Shown here piece by piece: positions 42,795-51,239 of a DNA stretch of 64,000 nucleotides; within the stretch, counting starts at the first letter, position 1, and every line of letters starts with the position of its first letter. The stretch is from Streptomyces tendae (GTDB lineage Bacteria > Actinomycetota > Actinomycetes > Streptomycetales > Streptomycetaceae): positions 186,001 through 250,000 of the forward strand of contig NZ_BMUY01000013.1 of assembly GCF_014650435.1 (NCBI RefSeq), read 5' to 3'. The notes below the pieces were generated by a model. It did no database searches. It was not told the origin of the DNA and was given only the letters and a program-made list of their open reading frames with translations. Made by a program: the position numbers and the translations under genes.

Positions 42795-44063
42795 GTGGAG
42801 ACGAGGGACGCGGGGCGGTCACCGCTGTGGTTGCCGACGGTCTGGGGCGCCACGCGGCTGGTGCTGCTGCTGTTCGTGCTGAAGGTGCTGGCCTTCCCCG
42901 GTCCGGACGTCACGAGCGACGTGTCCGTCATCTACCGGGACTGGTCCGACGTCCTGCGCACCGGAACGTTTCCGCTGACGGACGTCACCTGGCAGTACCC
43001 GCCGGCGGCGGCCCTCGCGATCCTCTCCCCCGGTCTGCTGCCCTTCCTGGAGTACGCGACGGCCTTCTTCGTCCTCGCGTGTGTCACGGACGCCGCCGTA
43101 CTCGCGCTGCTGTGGCATGCGGGCCGGGGGACGGGACGGTCGCCGCGCGGGGCGTGGGTGTGGGTCGTGGGCGTGCCGCTGCTCGGGCCGACGGTGTACG
43201 CCCGCTACGACGTGATGGTCACGGCCGTCGCGGTGGCCGCGCTGCTCGCCGCCGGGCGGCATCCGCGGGTGGCGGGCGCCCTGGCGGCCCTCGGGGCGCT
43301 GCTGAAGGTGTGGCCGGCGCTGGTGCTGGTCGGGATGCGGGGGTGGCGGCCGTGGATCGCGGCCGCGGTGAGCGGGGCGGGGCTGGCCGTGCTGTTCGCG
43401 GTGTCGATGCCCGGGGCGTTCGCGTTCCTGACGTTCCAGCGCGAACGGGGCGTCGAGGTGGAGTCGGTGGGCTCGCTGGTCTTCCACGTCGCCCGGCACT
43501 TCGGCTGGGAGGGCGGGGTGCTGCTGAACTACGGTTCGATGGAGTTCCTGGGCCCGCACGTGGACACGGTGGGCACGGTCTCGCTGGGGCTGAGCGCGGT
43601 GGGGTTCGGCTGGCTGCTGCTGTGGCGGCTGAGGGCCTCGCGCCCGGCGGCCCCCCGGTTCGCGGCGCACACGGCGGCGGACGCGGCCTTCGTGGCGGTG
43701 CTGCTGTTCACGGTGACCAGCCGGGTGATCAGCCCGCAGTACCTGGTGTGGCTGGTGGGCCTCGGCGCGGTCTGCCGGTGCTTCCGGGCGAGCCGGATGC
43801 GGGTGCCGGTGGCCCTGGTGCTGGCGGCGACCCCGCTGACGGCGCTGGGGTTCCCGCTCCTGTTCGCGGACGTGGTGGCGAGCACACCGCTCGGCATCAC
43901 GCTCCTCTCCGTCCGCAACGGCCTGCTGGTGGCCGCCACCCTCCTCGGCGCCCGCGCCCTGTGGCGCGGCCCGGCACACCAGGGGCCCCCGGCCCGGACC
44001 GAGCCCGTCGAGCACCCCGGCCGCACCACGGCTCCCGCGGACACTCCCGCCGGCACGCCGTGA
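42795..44063 (+). CDS. GT87/DUF2029-like integral membrane protein
   Basis: A 422-residue polytopic protein with about nine to ten membrane helices. A conserved Asp/aromatic loop in the first extracytoplasmic segment (YRDWSDVLRTG...WQYPPAA) and the ALGALLKVWPALVLVG segment are typical of polyprenol-phosphate-mannose-dependent alpha-mannosyltransferases (GT87). The GTG at 42795 has GGGAG close upstream. It is next to the PimB-like gene, divergently transcribed. Activity is inferred. Confidence 0.8.
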   Translation: METRDAGRSPLWLPTVWGATRLVLLLFVLKVLAFPGPDVTSDVSVIYRDWSDVLRTGTFPLTDVTWQYPPAAALAILSPGLLPFLEYATAFFVLACVTDAAVLALLWHAGRGTGRSPRGAWVWVVGVPLLGPTVYARYDVMVTAVAVAALLAAGRHPRVAGALAALGALLKVWPALVLVGMRGWRPWIAAAVSGAGLAVLFAVSMPGAFAFLTFQRERGVEVESVGSLVFHVARHFGWEGGVLLNYGSMEFLGPHVDTVGTVSLGLSAVGFGWLLLWRLRASRPAAPRFAAHTAADAAFVAVLLFTVTSRVISPQYLVWLVGLGAVCRCFRASRMRVPVALVLAATPLTALGFPLLFADVVASTPLGITLLSVRNGLLVAATLLGARALWRGPAHQGPPARTEPVEHPGRTTAPADTPAGTP

Positions 44064-44099
44064 AACCCTCCGGCACCACGGCCGCCGAGCACCCGCGGC

Positions 44100-45308
44100 T
44101 CAGGCGAGCCGTGCTCGCAGGTACTCCCGCCAGCGCGCCGTGAAGTCGTCCGGCGTCGTGCCGAGCACCTCGTGCAGTGCGTCCTCGACCGCGCCGACGC
44201 GCTTGTCGTGGGCGCCCACGGAGCGGTAGAAGGCGTCCAGCCGGTCCTCGCCCCACTGCTCGGCGATCATCCGGCAGGCCAGCCAGCCGCCCTCGTAGGC
44301 CCGGGCCAGTTCCTGTGCCTCTGCGGTGAAGCCGAAGTCCTCGTCCGTCGGCAGCCGTGCGGGCACCCGGCCCTCGGCGACCGCGTCGGCCAGCTCGGGG
44401 GCGGCCTGGGCGGCGGTGCGTCCGCTGCCGCGGTAGCCGACCCAGTCGGCGTAGCCCTCGGAGAGCCACAGCGGAGTGGCCGAGGTGGTGTCGGCGCGGG
44501 TGGCGACGTGGGTGGTCTCGTGGGTGAGGACGACCTGCTTGCCGAGGCTGCCGAGCAGTCCGTACGCGTCGGGGTTGACGATGATCCGGTCCGCGGGGGC
44601 GTGTTCCCGGCCGCCCGTCTCCCCGGTGGTGACCGCGGCGATGCCCCGGTAGGACGAGGCCGGGGAGCCGAGCAGGCCCGCCATGCCCTCCACCGACCGG
44701 GGGACGACCACGACCACCCGGCGGGACCAGTCGCCGTCCCAGGCGTCCGAGACGGCCGGCACCGCCCGGTCGGCCAGGTCGGCGAAGCGGCGCAGCATCG
44801 CGCTGGACTGCCCGACGCCGAGGACGAGGCTGTGCGTGCCGCGGACGACCTCGACCGCGCCCTGGTCCCAGGGCTGCTGGCCGGACTCCTTGGCGGGGCG
44901 GTCGGAGTCGACGGACCACCCGCCCCCGTCGTCCCGGCTCAGCCGCACGGTGCGGCCCGCGGTGACGGGTCCCCGGTCGTAGCCCTCGACGCGGTAGCGC
45001 AGCTCGACGTCGGCGGTGGCGGTGTCGCCGGTGCGCTGCACGTCCCGCACCCGGTAGGACCAGGCGGCCAGCGGGATCGCGCTCAGGTGGTCGAAGCCGG
45101 TGCCGGTGCCGGTGCGCGCGTAGGCGGTCGCGTCGTGGGCGAGGACGGCCGCCGCACGCCGGTCCAGGACCCGCTGGACGCCGGCCCGGGCGGGGTCGGC
45201 CGTGGTCCGGCCGCCGCAGGCCACCAGCGCGACGAGCAGCAGGCACAGCGCCACCACCGAGGAACCCGACACCCCCGAGGGACCCGACACCCGCCTTCGA
45301 CCAGCCAT
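44100..45308 (-). CDS. Lipoprotein with HExxH metalloprotease-like domain
   Basis: A 402-residue predicted lipoprotein with lipobox LVAC (Cys 31) after a hydrophobic signal. An SnoaL/NTF2-like segment follows (about 40-130, VQRVLDRRAAAVLAHDATAY). A gluzincin-like peptidase domain has LTHETTHVATR (HETTH at 263-267) and the downstream Glu in LSEGYADWVGY. A surface-anchored zinc peptidase is likely; substrates are unknown. It converges on the GT87-like gene. Confidence 0.82.
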   Translation of the reverse strand: MAGRRRVSGPSGVSGSSVVALCLLLVALVACGGRTTADPARAGVQRVLDRRAAAVLAHDATAYARTGTGTGFDHLSAIPLAAWSYRVRDVQRTGDTATADVELRYRVEGYDRGPVTAGRTVRLSRDDGGGWSVDSDRPAKESGQQPWDQGAVEVVRGTHSLVLGVGQSSAMLRRFADLADRAVPAVSDAWDGDWSRRVVVVVPRSVEGMAGLLGSPASSYRGIAAVTTGETGGREHAPADRIIVNPDAYGLLGSLGKQVVLTHETTHVATRADTTSATPLWLSEGYADWVGYRGSGRTAAQAAPELADAVAEGRVPARLPTDEDFGFTAEAQELARAYEGGWLACRMIAEQWGEDRLDAFYRSVGAHDKRVGAVEDALHEVLGTTPDDFTARWREYLRARLA

Positions 45309-45384
45309 CCTCCCGATCGTACGGGCGCGGGGCCGCGGAAGGCACCGGGCGAGGGGGGCGCCGGGGCCGGGAGGGGCCGTGGGG

Positions 45385-46395
45385 TCACACCCGGGTGATC
45401 GAGGAGATCGGCATCATGCCGACCGGGTCGTAGCGCACCGGCGCACCGGGGTAGGGCGCGTGGATCACCTGGCCGTTGCCGGCGTACATGCCGATGTGGC
45501 TGGCGTCGTCCCGGTAGGCGACCAGGTCGCCGGGGCGCGCCTCGGCCAGGGACACGTGCCGTCCGGCGCCGGACTGCGCCTGGGAGGTGCGCGGAATGCC
45601 CACCCCGGCCTGCGCGTAGGCCCACTGGGTCAGGCCCGAGCAGTCGAAGCCGGATGGGCCGTTGGCGCCCCAGACGTAGGGCTTGCCGAGGGCGGAGCGG
45701 GCGGCGGCGAAGGCGGCCCCGGCCCGGCCGGAGGCGGGGGCGCCGGCGAGGGCGGTCAGGTCCTCCCGGCCCGAGCGGGACCCGCGCTGGTAGGCGGCGC
45801 GTTCGTCGTCGGGCAGGGCGGCGAGCAGCGCGCGGGCCTTGGCGAGCTTGCGCTCCACGGTCTTCTTGTGGGCGGCGACGGCCTTGCGGCCCTTCTCCAG
45901 CTCGGTGAGCTTGCGCGCCGCCTCGGCCCGGTCCTGGGCGAGGTCGCGCATCGCCTGCTGGAGTTCCCTCAGCTCGCCCGCCTGGCGGGTGGTGATCCGG
46001 TCCAGCACCAAGGCCCGGTCGAGGTAGTCGTCCGGTTCGGCGGAGAGCAGCAGCGCGAGCGAGGGGTCGACGCCACCGGAGCGGTACTGGGCGCCGGCCA
46101 GCGAACCGAGGGCGTCCCGCATGGTGTTGACGCGCTCCTGCTGCCGGGCGATGGAATCCTGTGCGGTCGTGACCTCCTCGCGCAGCGTGTCGGTGCGCGC
46201 GTCGGCCTTGTTGTACGCCTCGGTCGCCTGCTCCGCCTCGGTGTGCAGCCGGTCCACCTCCGCCCGCCGGTCGTCGTGCGGAGCGGCCGCGGCCGGTACG
46301 GCGCCCAGGAGTGCGGCGGCCACGGAGAGCAGGCCGACGGCGGCGGTGGAGCCTCGGTCGAACCCGGATGGTGCAAGGCGGCGATGGGACCCCAC
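45385..46395 (-). CDS. NlpC/P60 peptidoglycan endopeptidase (RipA-like), copy 1
   Basis: A 336-residue secreted protein. The signal peptide region (TAAVGLLSVAAALLGAVPAA) leads to a long coiled coil (about 40-215), then an NlpC/P60 domain with catalytic Cys in FDCSGLTQWAY, His in SHIGMYAGNG and the third polar residue in VIHAP. It cleaves D-Glu-mDAP type stem peptides. The GTG at 46395 (VGSHRR) follows GGAAGGAG and aligns with the VASHRR start of its neighbour. It is a tandem paralogue of the next gene. Confidence 0.88.
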   Translation of the reverse strand: MGSHRRLAPSGFDRGSTAAVGLLSVAAALLGAVPAAAAPHDDRRAEVDRLHTEAEQATEAYNKADARTDTLREEVTTAQDSIARQQERVNTMRDALGSLAGAQYRSGGVDPSLALLLSAEPDDYLDRALVLDRITTRQAGELRELQQAMRDLAQDRAEAARKLTELEKGRKAVAAHKKTVERKLAKARALLAALPDDERAAYQRGSRSGREDLTALAGAPASGRAGAAFAAARSALGKPYVWGANGPSGFDCSGLTQWAYAQAGVGIPRTSQAQSGAGRHVSLAEARPGDLVAYRDDASHIGMYAGNGQVIHAPYPGAPVRYDPVGMMPISSITRV

Positions 46396-46610
46396 GGGAA
46401 GCCGCACTCCTTCCGCTGGCGGACGGGGAAACGCGGCAGACAGTAACCCCACGGCGGGGCACCGGCCAACGACCTCGGGGGCCGCGCAACGCGACGCCCC
46501 GCCGCTGACGCAGGTCACCGGCGGGGCGGGGGGTCACAGGGCCCGGACGTGATTCGCCCGAACGGGCGGCACGGCGGGGGTGACTTCGGGTGGCGCGGAG
46601 AGCGTCGGGA

Positions 46611-47654
46611 TCAGACCCGGACGCCGAACATGAACGGGCCGCCGATGGTGCCCATCGACTCGTAGCGGACGTTGGTTCCGGTGCGCGGCGCGTGCAGGAC
46701 CTGGCCGTTGCCGGCGTAGAGGCCGACGTGGTGCAGGTCGCTGAAGAAGAAGACGAGGTCGCCGACCTGGAGGTCGCTCATCGAGGAGATGCGCGTGCCG
46801 TAGTTGGCCTGCGCCTGCGAGGTGCGCGGGATGCCGACGCCGGCCTGCGCGTACGCCCAGGAGGTCAGGCCCGAGCAGTCGAAGGAGGACGGGCCGGTGG
46901 CGCCGTAGACGTACGGCGTGCCTATCTTGCCCTGGGCGGCGGCGAAGGCGGCGCCCGCGCGGCCGGAGGCGGGGGTGGTCTTGCCGCCGGTGAGGACCTG
47001 GCGCTCGCTGGCGCGGTTGGAGCGCTGCTCCTCCTCCTGGAGGGCGGCCTTCTCCTGCGCGGTGAGCGTGTTGAGCAGCTTCTGGGCGGACGAGAGCTTG
47101 CCCTGGACCTGCTTCTTCTTCTTGCCCAGTTCGGTGCGGGTGGCGGAGAGGTCCTTGAGCTTCTCGGATGCCTCGGAGCGCTGCTGGGCGAGGTCGCGCT
47201 GCTTGGTCTGGATCTTCTTCAGCGCCTCGACCTGCTGACCGCTGAGCTGGTCGAGGGTGGAGGCCTTGTCCAGGTAGTTGTCCGGGTCGGCGGACAGGAA
47301 GAGCTGGAGGGAGGGGTCGATGCCGCCGGAGCGGTACTGGGCGCTGGCCATCGAACCGAGGCCGTCGCGCAGCCCGTTGAGCTCCTCCTGGCCGCGCGCG
47401 ACGTTGTCCTGGAGGGTGGAGATCTCCTTCTGGAGCTTCTCCTGCTTCTCCTTGGCGCCGTTGTACTTCTCGGTGGCCTGCTCGGCCTCCTCGTAGAGCT
47501 TGTCGACCTTGGCCTTGACCTCGTCCTTGCTCGGCTTCTCGCTCGGGGCGGCGTTGGCGGCCTGGGAGCTGAGAGCGACAGCGGCGGCGGCAGCGGTGGT
47601 GAGCACGGTCACGCGCGTGCGGCTCGGCTGCTTGGGACGACGGTGGGACGCCAC
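46611..47654 (-). CDS. NlpC/P60 peptidoglycan endopeptidase (RipA-like), copy 2
   Basis: A 347-residue paralogue of the preceding protein: signal peptide (RVTVLTTAAAAAVALSSQAANA), coiled coil (about 40-230, rich in Lys/Gln/Glu), then NlpC/P60 with FDCSGLTSWAY, HHVGLYAGNG and LHAPR. The coiled coil probably holds the catalytic domain in check, as in RipA. The GTG at 47654 (VASHRRPKQ) has AAGGAG nine bases upstream. Transcription probably starts near 47800, leaving a long 5' leader of about 145 bases. Confidence 0.9.
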   Translation of the reverse strand: MASHRRPKQPSRTRVTVLTTAAAAAVALSSQAANAAPSEKPSKDEVKAKVDKLYEEAEQATEKYNGAKEKQEKLQKEISTLQDNVARGQEELNGLRDGLGSMASAQYRSGGIDPSLQLFLSADPDNYLDKASTLDQLSGQQVEALKKIQTKQRDLAQQRSEASEKLKDLSATRTELGKKKKQVQGKLSSAQKLLNTLTAQEKAALQEEEQRSNRASERQVLTGGKTTPASGRAGAAFAAAQGKIGTPYVYGATGPSSFDCSGLTSWAYAQAGVGIPRTSQAQANYGTRISSMSDLQVGDLVFFFSDLHHVGLYAGNGQVLHAPRTGTNVRYESMGTIGGPFMFGVRV

Positions 47655-47807
47655 GGAGACGAGCTCCTTCTTGAGAGGGATCACCCGTTCGAGGGTTCGA
47701 AGGGTGACCCTAGTGACCCACTCGTGATCAGTTCAAATCCTCCGCCGAAAAATCACGGTTACGCACCGCGATTTCCGCCGCAACTCACCTGCAGTGACAC
47801 CCTTCTG

Positions 47808-47835
47808 ACGCTACGTTGCGTGACGCTTCCGTCAA
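47808..47835 (-). promoter_or_regulatory. Candidate promoter of the second NlpC/P60 gene
   Basis: On the minus strand, TTGACG (47835-47830) and TAGCGT (47813-47808) are 16 bases apart, close to the HrdB-type consensus TTGACN-TANNNT. The resulting leader RNA is about 145 bases and contains GGCGGAGG and inverted-repeat stretches but no riboswitch I can name. Confidence 0.55.
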
Positions 47836-47916
47836 TTCGGGCATAGAACGCCTACGTTACGGTTGGTACGGAAGTGAAGAGAAGTGGCCGGAAGCCGACG
47901 CGAAGCGAACGAGCGG

Positions 47917-49260
47917 CTAGGAAAGCCGCTTGAGGAGCACCGCGGACGCCACCGGGCGCGCGCCGGCGCGCGCCACGCCGTCGGCGACCTCGCGGTCGGT
48001 GGAGACGACGATGACCGGCCGCCCCGGCGGCTCGGCCCGCACCAGCTGGCGGATCAGCTCGTCGGCGGTGATACCGGGCTTGGAGAACAGCACCCGCACC
48101 CCGCGCGGCGGCGCGAGCAGCACCGGCGCCACGAGTTCGGCCCCGTCGAAGACGCAGGTCATCTCGGCGCCGGTCTGCGCGGCCAGCTGGGAGAGCTGGC
48201 CGAGCAGCCGCAGCCGCTGCTTCTCCAGCGGCATCTGCGGATAGCCGGTCTTGGTGACGTTGTAGCCGTCGACGACCAGGTGCGCCTGGGGCAGCGCCAG
48301 CAACTGGTCGAGGATCGCCGGGTCGTTCTCGGACAGGGCCCGGTTGGCGATGTCCTTCGGCGTCATCCGGCCGGGCTCGACCGCGTCCACGGTCTCGGCG
48401 GGCCGCACGGACACCGGGGGCAGCGCCAGCTCGCGGCGCAGCCCCTGGGTGGCGTCGAGGAGGGTGTCCAGGAGCAGCCGTACGCGCATGTCCTCGACGC
48501 TGCGCCCCTCGCGGGCCGCCTTGCGGGTGGCCTCCAGGGCCGCCTCGGCCTCCCCCAGGCGGGTCTTGAGCCGCCGGGTCTCGCTCTCTGCGGCGGACAC
48601 CTGGGTCTGCCCCTCGGCCCGCACGGAGTCCAGCTCGGCCCGGATCTTGCGCAGCGCCGCCTCGCCGCGCTTGACGTCGCTGAGGGCGGAGCGCAGCTTG
48701 CGGTGCAGCGACTCGGCCTCCCGCTTCGCCGCGTCCAGCTCGGTGCGCAGCCGCTCGGTCTCGGTCCTGGTGTGCTCCCGGGCCCGGGCCAGCTCCCCGT
48801 GCAGCCGCTCCAGCTCCGCGCGGTTCTCCTCGTCGGCACGCTCGGCGTCCGCGCGCTGCGCCTCCTCGCCTGCGGCGGTGACCAGCTTCACCCAGCCGTG
48901 CGGGCGCAGTACGTAGGCCGCGGCGGCCACGTCCAGCGGGTCGGCGGCCGGGAGGGCGGCCCCGGCGTCCAGGGCCTCGGCCAGCTCGGGCTGGCCGTCG
49001 CGGAACTTCTCCCCGATGCGCTGGCGGAAGAGCGGGTCGGTCTCCACGGCGGCGGCCATGGCGTTGCCGGCGAACTTGACCCGGCGGTTCGGGGCGAACC
49101 TGGCGTACTGCCTGAGCTGCGCGGGCAGCTCGCCGAGGGTGAGTGAGCCGAAGCCGTCGGACACGATCTGCACGACCCGGCGGCGCACGCCGTCGGGCAG
49201 CGGGCGGTCGAGCACCTCAGCGGCGCCGTCTCCCGGCCCCCCGCCGTGTGTCTCCACCAT
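47917..49260 (-). CDS. NYN (YacP-like) domain RNA-binding/ribonuclease-like protein
   Basis: A 447-residue protein. A helical N-terminal domain (about 1-125) and a long coiled coil (about 130-250, EEAQRADAERADEENRAEL...) precede a C-terminal NYN/YacP PIN-like domain (about 320-445). That domain has HLVVDGYNVTKTGYPQMPLE, CVFDGAEL and VIVVSTDREVAD, which provide the acidic metal site. A role in RNA processing is inferred. The coiled coil suggests self-assembly. Confidence 0.87.
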   Translation of the reverse strand: MVETHGGGPGDGAAEVLDRPLPDGVRRRVVQIVSDGFGSLTLGELPAQLRQYARFAPNRRVKFAGNAMAAAVETDPLFRQRIGEKFRDGQPELAEALDAGAALPAADPLDVAAAAYVLRPHGWVKLVTAAGEEAQRADAERADEENRAELERLHGELARAREHTRTETERLRTELDAAKREAESLHRKLRSALSDVKRGEAALRKIRAELDSVRAEGQTQVSAAESETRRLKTRLGEAEAALEATRKAAREGRSVEDMRVRLLLDTLLDATQGLRRELALPPVSVRPAETVDAVEPGRMTPKDIANRALSENDPAILDQLLALPQAHLVVDGYNVTKTGYPQMPLEKQRLRLLGQLSQLAAQTGAEMTCVFDGAELVAPVLLAPPRGVRVLFSKPGITADELIRQLVRAEPPGRPVIVVSTDREVADGVARAGARPVASAVLLKRLS

Positions 49261-49322
49261 CCGTCACCCCAATGTCTCAGGGCGATCCCGGGCCGGAATC
49301 GCCTTGTGCGGGGCCGCTCCGC

Positions 49323-49562
49323 TCAGGAGGCGGCACCCGGCCTGTCCACGAGTTCCACCTGGTCGACGGCGTTGCACCAGCGGCACCGCACCGACTCGAT
49401 GGTCTCACTGAGCACCTCGCGTTCCTCCACCGTCGGCTCGCCGGCCAGATCGAGGTGCACGTACTCGACGACCTTCGAGGCCCGGGTCACGTCGAAGCGG
49501 GTGAGGTTGCCGCAGAGGGTGCAGCGCCACCGCGTCGTGTCGGTCGGCAGGGGAACCGTCAT
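49323..49562 (-). CDS. Small zinc-ribbon protein
   Basis: A 79-residue protein with two CxxC knuckles, WRCTLCGNLTRFDV and VRCRWCNAVDQV, separated by about 40 residues. This is a zinc ribbon that may bind nucleic acid or protein. The ATG at 49562 follows GGAAGAGAG. It is upstream of the NYN gene on the same strand with a 62-base gap. Function is unknown. Confidence 0.8.
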   Translation of the reverse strand: MTVPLPTDTTRWRCTLCGNLTRFDVTRASKVVEYVHLDLAGEPTVEEREVLSETIESVRCRWCNAVDQVELVDRPGAAS

Positions 49563-49718
49563 CGTGGCTGTTCGCTCTCTTCCAGTGTCGGTGACGCGCC
49601 GGGCTCCCCCGGTGCGTGTGGCACGTAACCCTACGGCCTGGCGGGTACCCGACGCCCGCGTGTCCACGGCGGCGAGGCGCTATGAGCCCTCGCGCCCGTT
49701 ACGTCATGCTCTGTGTCC

Positions 49719-50489
49719 ATGATCCGCAACTGGAGCAGGGCGGTCCGCAGAACGGTCACGACGGTCGGGGCGCTCGTCCCCGCCCGCTCGTCGCGACGCC
49801 GGGCGGCGCCGGTGACGTACACGCTGATCACGCTGTGCTGTCTGCTGTTCCTGATCAGCCCGGCGGCGGGCCTGAACCCGGTGTACGGCACCGGGGAGGA
49901 GGTGCTGGCGGCGCAGCGCGCCTACTTCAGGCGCTGGGGCGTGATCCCCGCAGAACTGTTCGAGGACTCCCCCGGGTCGGCGCTCACCCCGGCCACGGCG
50001 CTGTTCGTCCACGGCAGCTGGGTGCACCTGCTGGGCAACATGCTCTTCCTCTACGTCTTCGGCGCGATGACCGAGGAACGGATGGGCCGGCTCCAGTTCG
50101 CCTTGTTCTACCTCGGCTGCGGCTACCTGGCCCTGCTGGGCTACGCGGGCGCCAACGCCCACTCCCAGGAGTCCCTGGTCGGCGCCTCGGGGGCGATCTC
50201 CGCGATCCTCGGCGCGTTCCTGTTCCTCTTCCCGCGGGCCCGGGTGACCAGCCTGCTGCCCTTCCTCTTCTTCCTGCCGCTGCGCTTCCCGGCCTGGGTG
50301 GTGCTGCCGTTCTGGGTGACCCTGCAGTGGCTGGCGGCGGGGCGGGCCGGTGACGGTCCGGGGGTGGCGTACCTGGCGCACCTGGTGGGCTTCGGCCTGG
50401 GCTTCGCCTTCGCCTGGGTGCGGTTCGGACGTGCGACTAGAGTTGGTGGCGTTCCAGTGGCGGCGCCCGAGGGAGAGAACCAGCCGTGA
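49719..50489 (+). CDS. Rhomboid-family intramembrane serine protease
   Basis: A 256-residue membrane protein with six predicted helices. It has the HGSWVHLLGNMLFLYVFG helix, catalytic S157 in VGASGAISA and catalytic H221 in AYLAHLVGFGLGF, the serine-histidine dyad of rhomboids. It cleaves transmembrane substrates within the membrane; targets are unknown. The ATG at 49719 is chosen over the GTG at 49713; neither has a good ribosome site. The next gene starts in its stop codon (GTGA). Confidence 0.9.
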   Translation: MIRNWSRAVRRTVTTVGALVPARSSRRRAAPVTYTLITLCCLLFLISPAAGLNPVYGTGEEVLAAQRAYFRRWGVIPAELFEDSPGSALTPATALFVHGSWVHLLGNMLFLYVFGAMTEERMGRLQFALFYLGCGYLALLGYAGANAHSQESLVGASGAISAILGAFLFLFPRARVTSLLPFLFFLPLRFPAWVVLPFWVTLQWLAAGRAGDGPGVAYLAHLVGFGLGFAFAWVRFGRATRVGGVPVAAPEGENQP

Positions 50490-50767
50490 TCAGCGCGATC
50501 GTCCTCATCAAGACCAGCGTGGACCGCATTCCCGAGATCGCGGAGCAGATCGCCGCGCTGGAGAGCGTAAGCGAGGTCTTCTCCGTCACCGGCACCTACG
50601 ACCTGATCGCCATGGTGCGGGTGAGCAAGCACGAGGACCTGGCCGACGTCATCCCCGGCCGGATCAGCAAGATCCCGGGCGTGGAGGGCACCGACACCCA
50701 CGTGGCCTTCCGCACCTACTCCCAACACGACCTGGAAGCGGCGTTCGCGATCGGCCTGGACAACTGA
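50486..50767 (+). CDS. Lrp/AsnC ligand-binding (RAM) domain protein
   Basis: A 93-residue stand-alone RAM domain, ISAIVLIKTSVDRIPEIAEQ...VFSVTGTYDLIAMVRVS...THVAF, without the DNA-binding half of Lrp/AsnC regulators. Such proteins may bind amino acids or partner with full-length Lrp proteins. The GTG overlaps the rhomboid stop (GTGA), so they are coexpressed. A strong terminator follows at once. Confidence 0.88.
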   Translation: MISAIVLIKTSVDRIPEIAEQIAALESVSEVFSVTGTYDLIAMVRVSKHEDLADVIPGRISKIPGVEGTDTHVAFRTYSQHDLEAAFAIGLDN

Positions 50768-50793
50768 GACGCGCCCCGAAGGGGCGCGTCTTT
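50768..50793 (+). terminator. Rho-independent terminator
   Basis: Perfect 10-base arms GACGCGCCCC and GGGGCGCGTC around a GAA loop, followed by TTT, directly at the stop codon of the RAM-domain gene. Confidence 0.88.
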
Positions 50794-50794
50794 C

Positions 50795-50857
50795 AGGGGC
50801 GCGGGGCTGTATCGATGTGCGGCTCCGCCGCGTGGGCGCGACCAGCCACGGCGAACC
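50795..50857 (-). repeat. Dispersed intergenic repeat, family B, long inverted copy
   Basis: It contains AGGGGCGCGGGG and GCGCGACCAGCCAC, the reverse of the ends of the short copies, separated by a hairpin-forming GCGGCTCCGCCGC. The same long form lies in opposite orientation at about 63889-63943. Confidence 0.75.
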
Positions 50858-50881
50858 CGCAGCGACCCGACGGCGGACACA

Positions 50882-50907
50882 TGAAGGGTTCTTCACCCGG
50901 CACTCAT
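50882..50907 (+). promoter_or_regulatory. Putative response-regulator site, copy 1
   Basis: TGAAGGGTTCTTCA (palindromic arms TGAAG/CTTCA), then seven bases and CTCAT, 36 bases before the secreted protein start. The same palindrome-plus-CTCAT pattern with equal spacing occurs at 53378-53403 before the transporter gene. Confidence 0.55.
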
Positions 50908-50942
50908 CCGGCCCGCCGAATTCCCCGCGCAGAATCCACCAC

Positions 50943-51239
50943 ATGGTCTTCTCCCGCCGCATGGCGGCCCTCGCGGCCGTCGTCCTGATCCCCCTCGGCA
51001 TCGCCGCGACCAGCTTCGCCCTGACCGACAACCCGCAGGAGCCCAAGGTCCCGGCGAAGGTGGAGCTGGAGAGCGGCTCCCCCACCCCGGCGCCGACCTC
51101 CTCCTCGCCCGAGCCGACACCCAGCGACCAGGTGGTGACACGGCCGCCGGTCACCGACGGCCCTTCGGATGACGACGATGACGACGACCGCGGCGGGGAC
51201 ACCGACGACGGCCCCGGAGACGGGGCGGGCGACGGGTGA
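50943..51239 (+). CDS. Small secreted acidic protein
   Basis: A 98-residue protein with a signal peptide (MAALAAVVLIPLGIAATSFA) followed by a Pro/Ser/Thr-rich stretch and an Asp/Gly-rich C terminus with a run of seven Asp. The Asp-rich tail could bind calcium or other cations. It is the first gene before a histidine kinase whose start lies 71 bases inside it, so it may form part of the sensing mechanism; that is inference. Confidence 0.65.
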   Translation: MVFSRRMAALAAVVLIPLGIAATSFALTDNPQEPKVPAKVELESGSPTPAPTSSSPEPTPSDQVVTRPPVTDGPSDDDDDDDRGGDTDDGPGDGAGDG

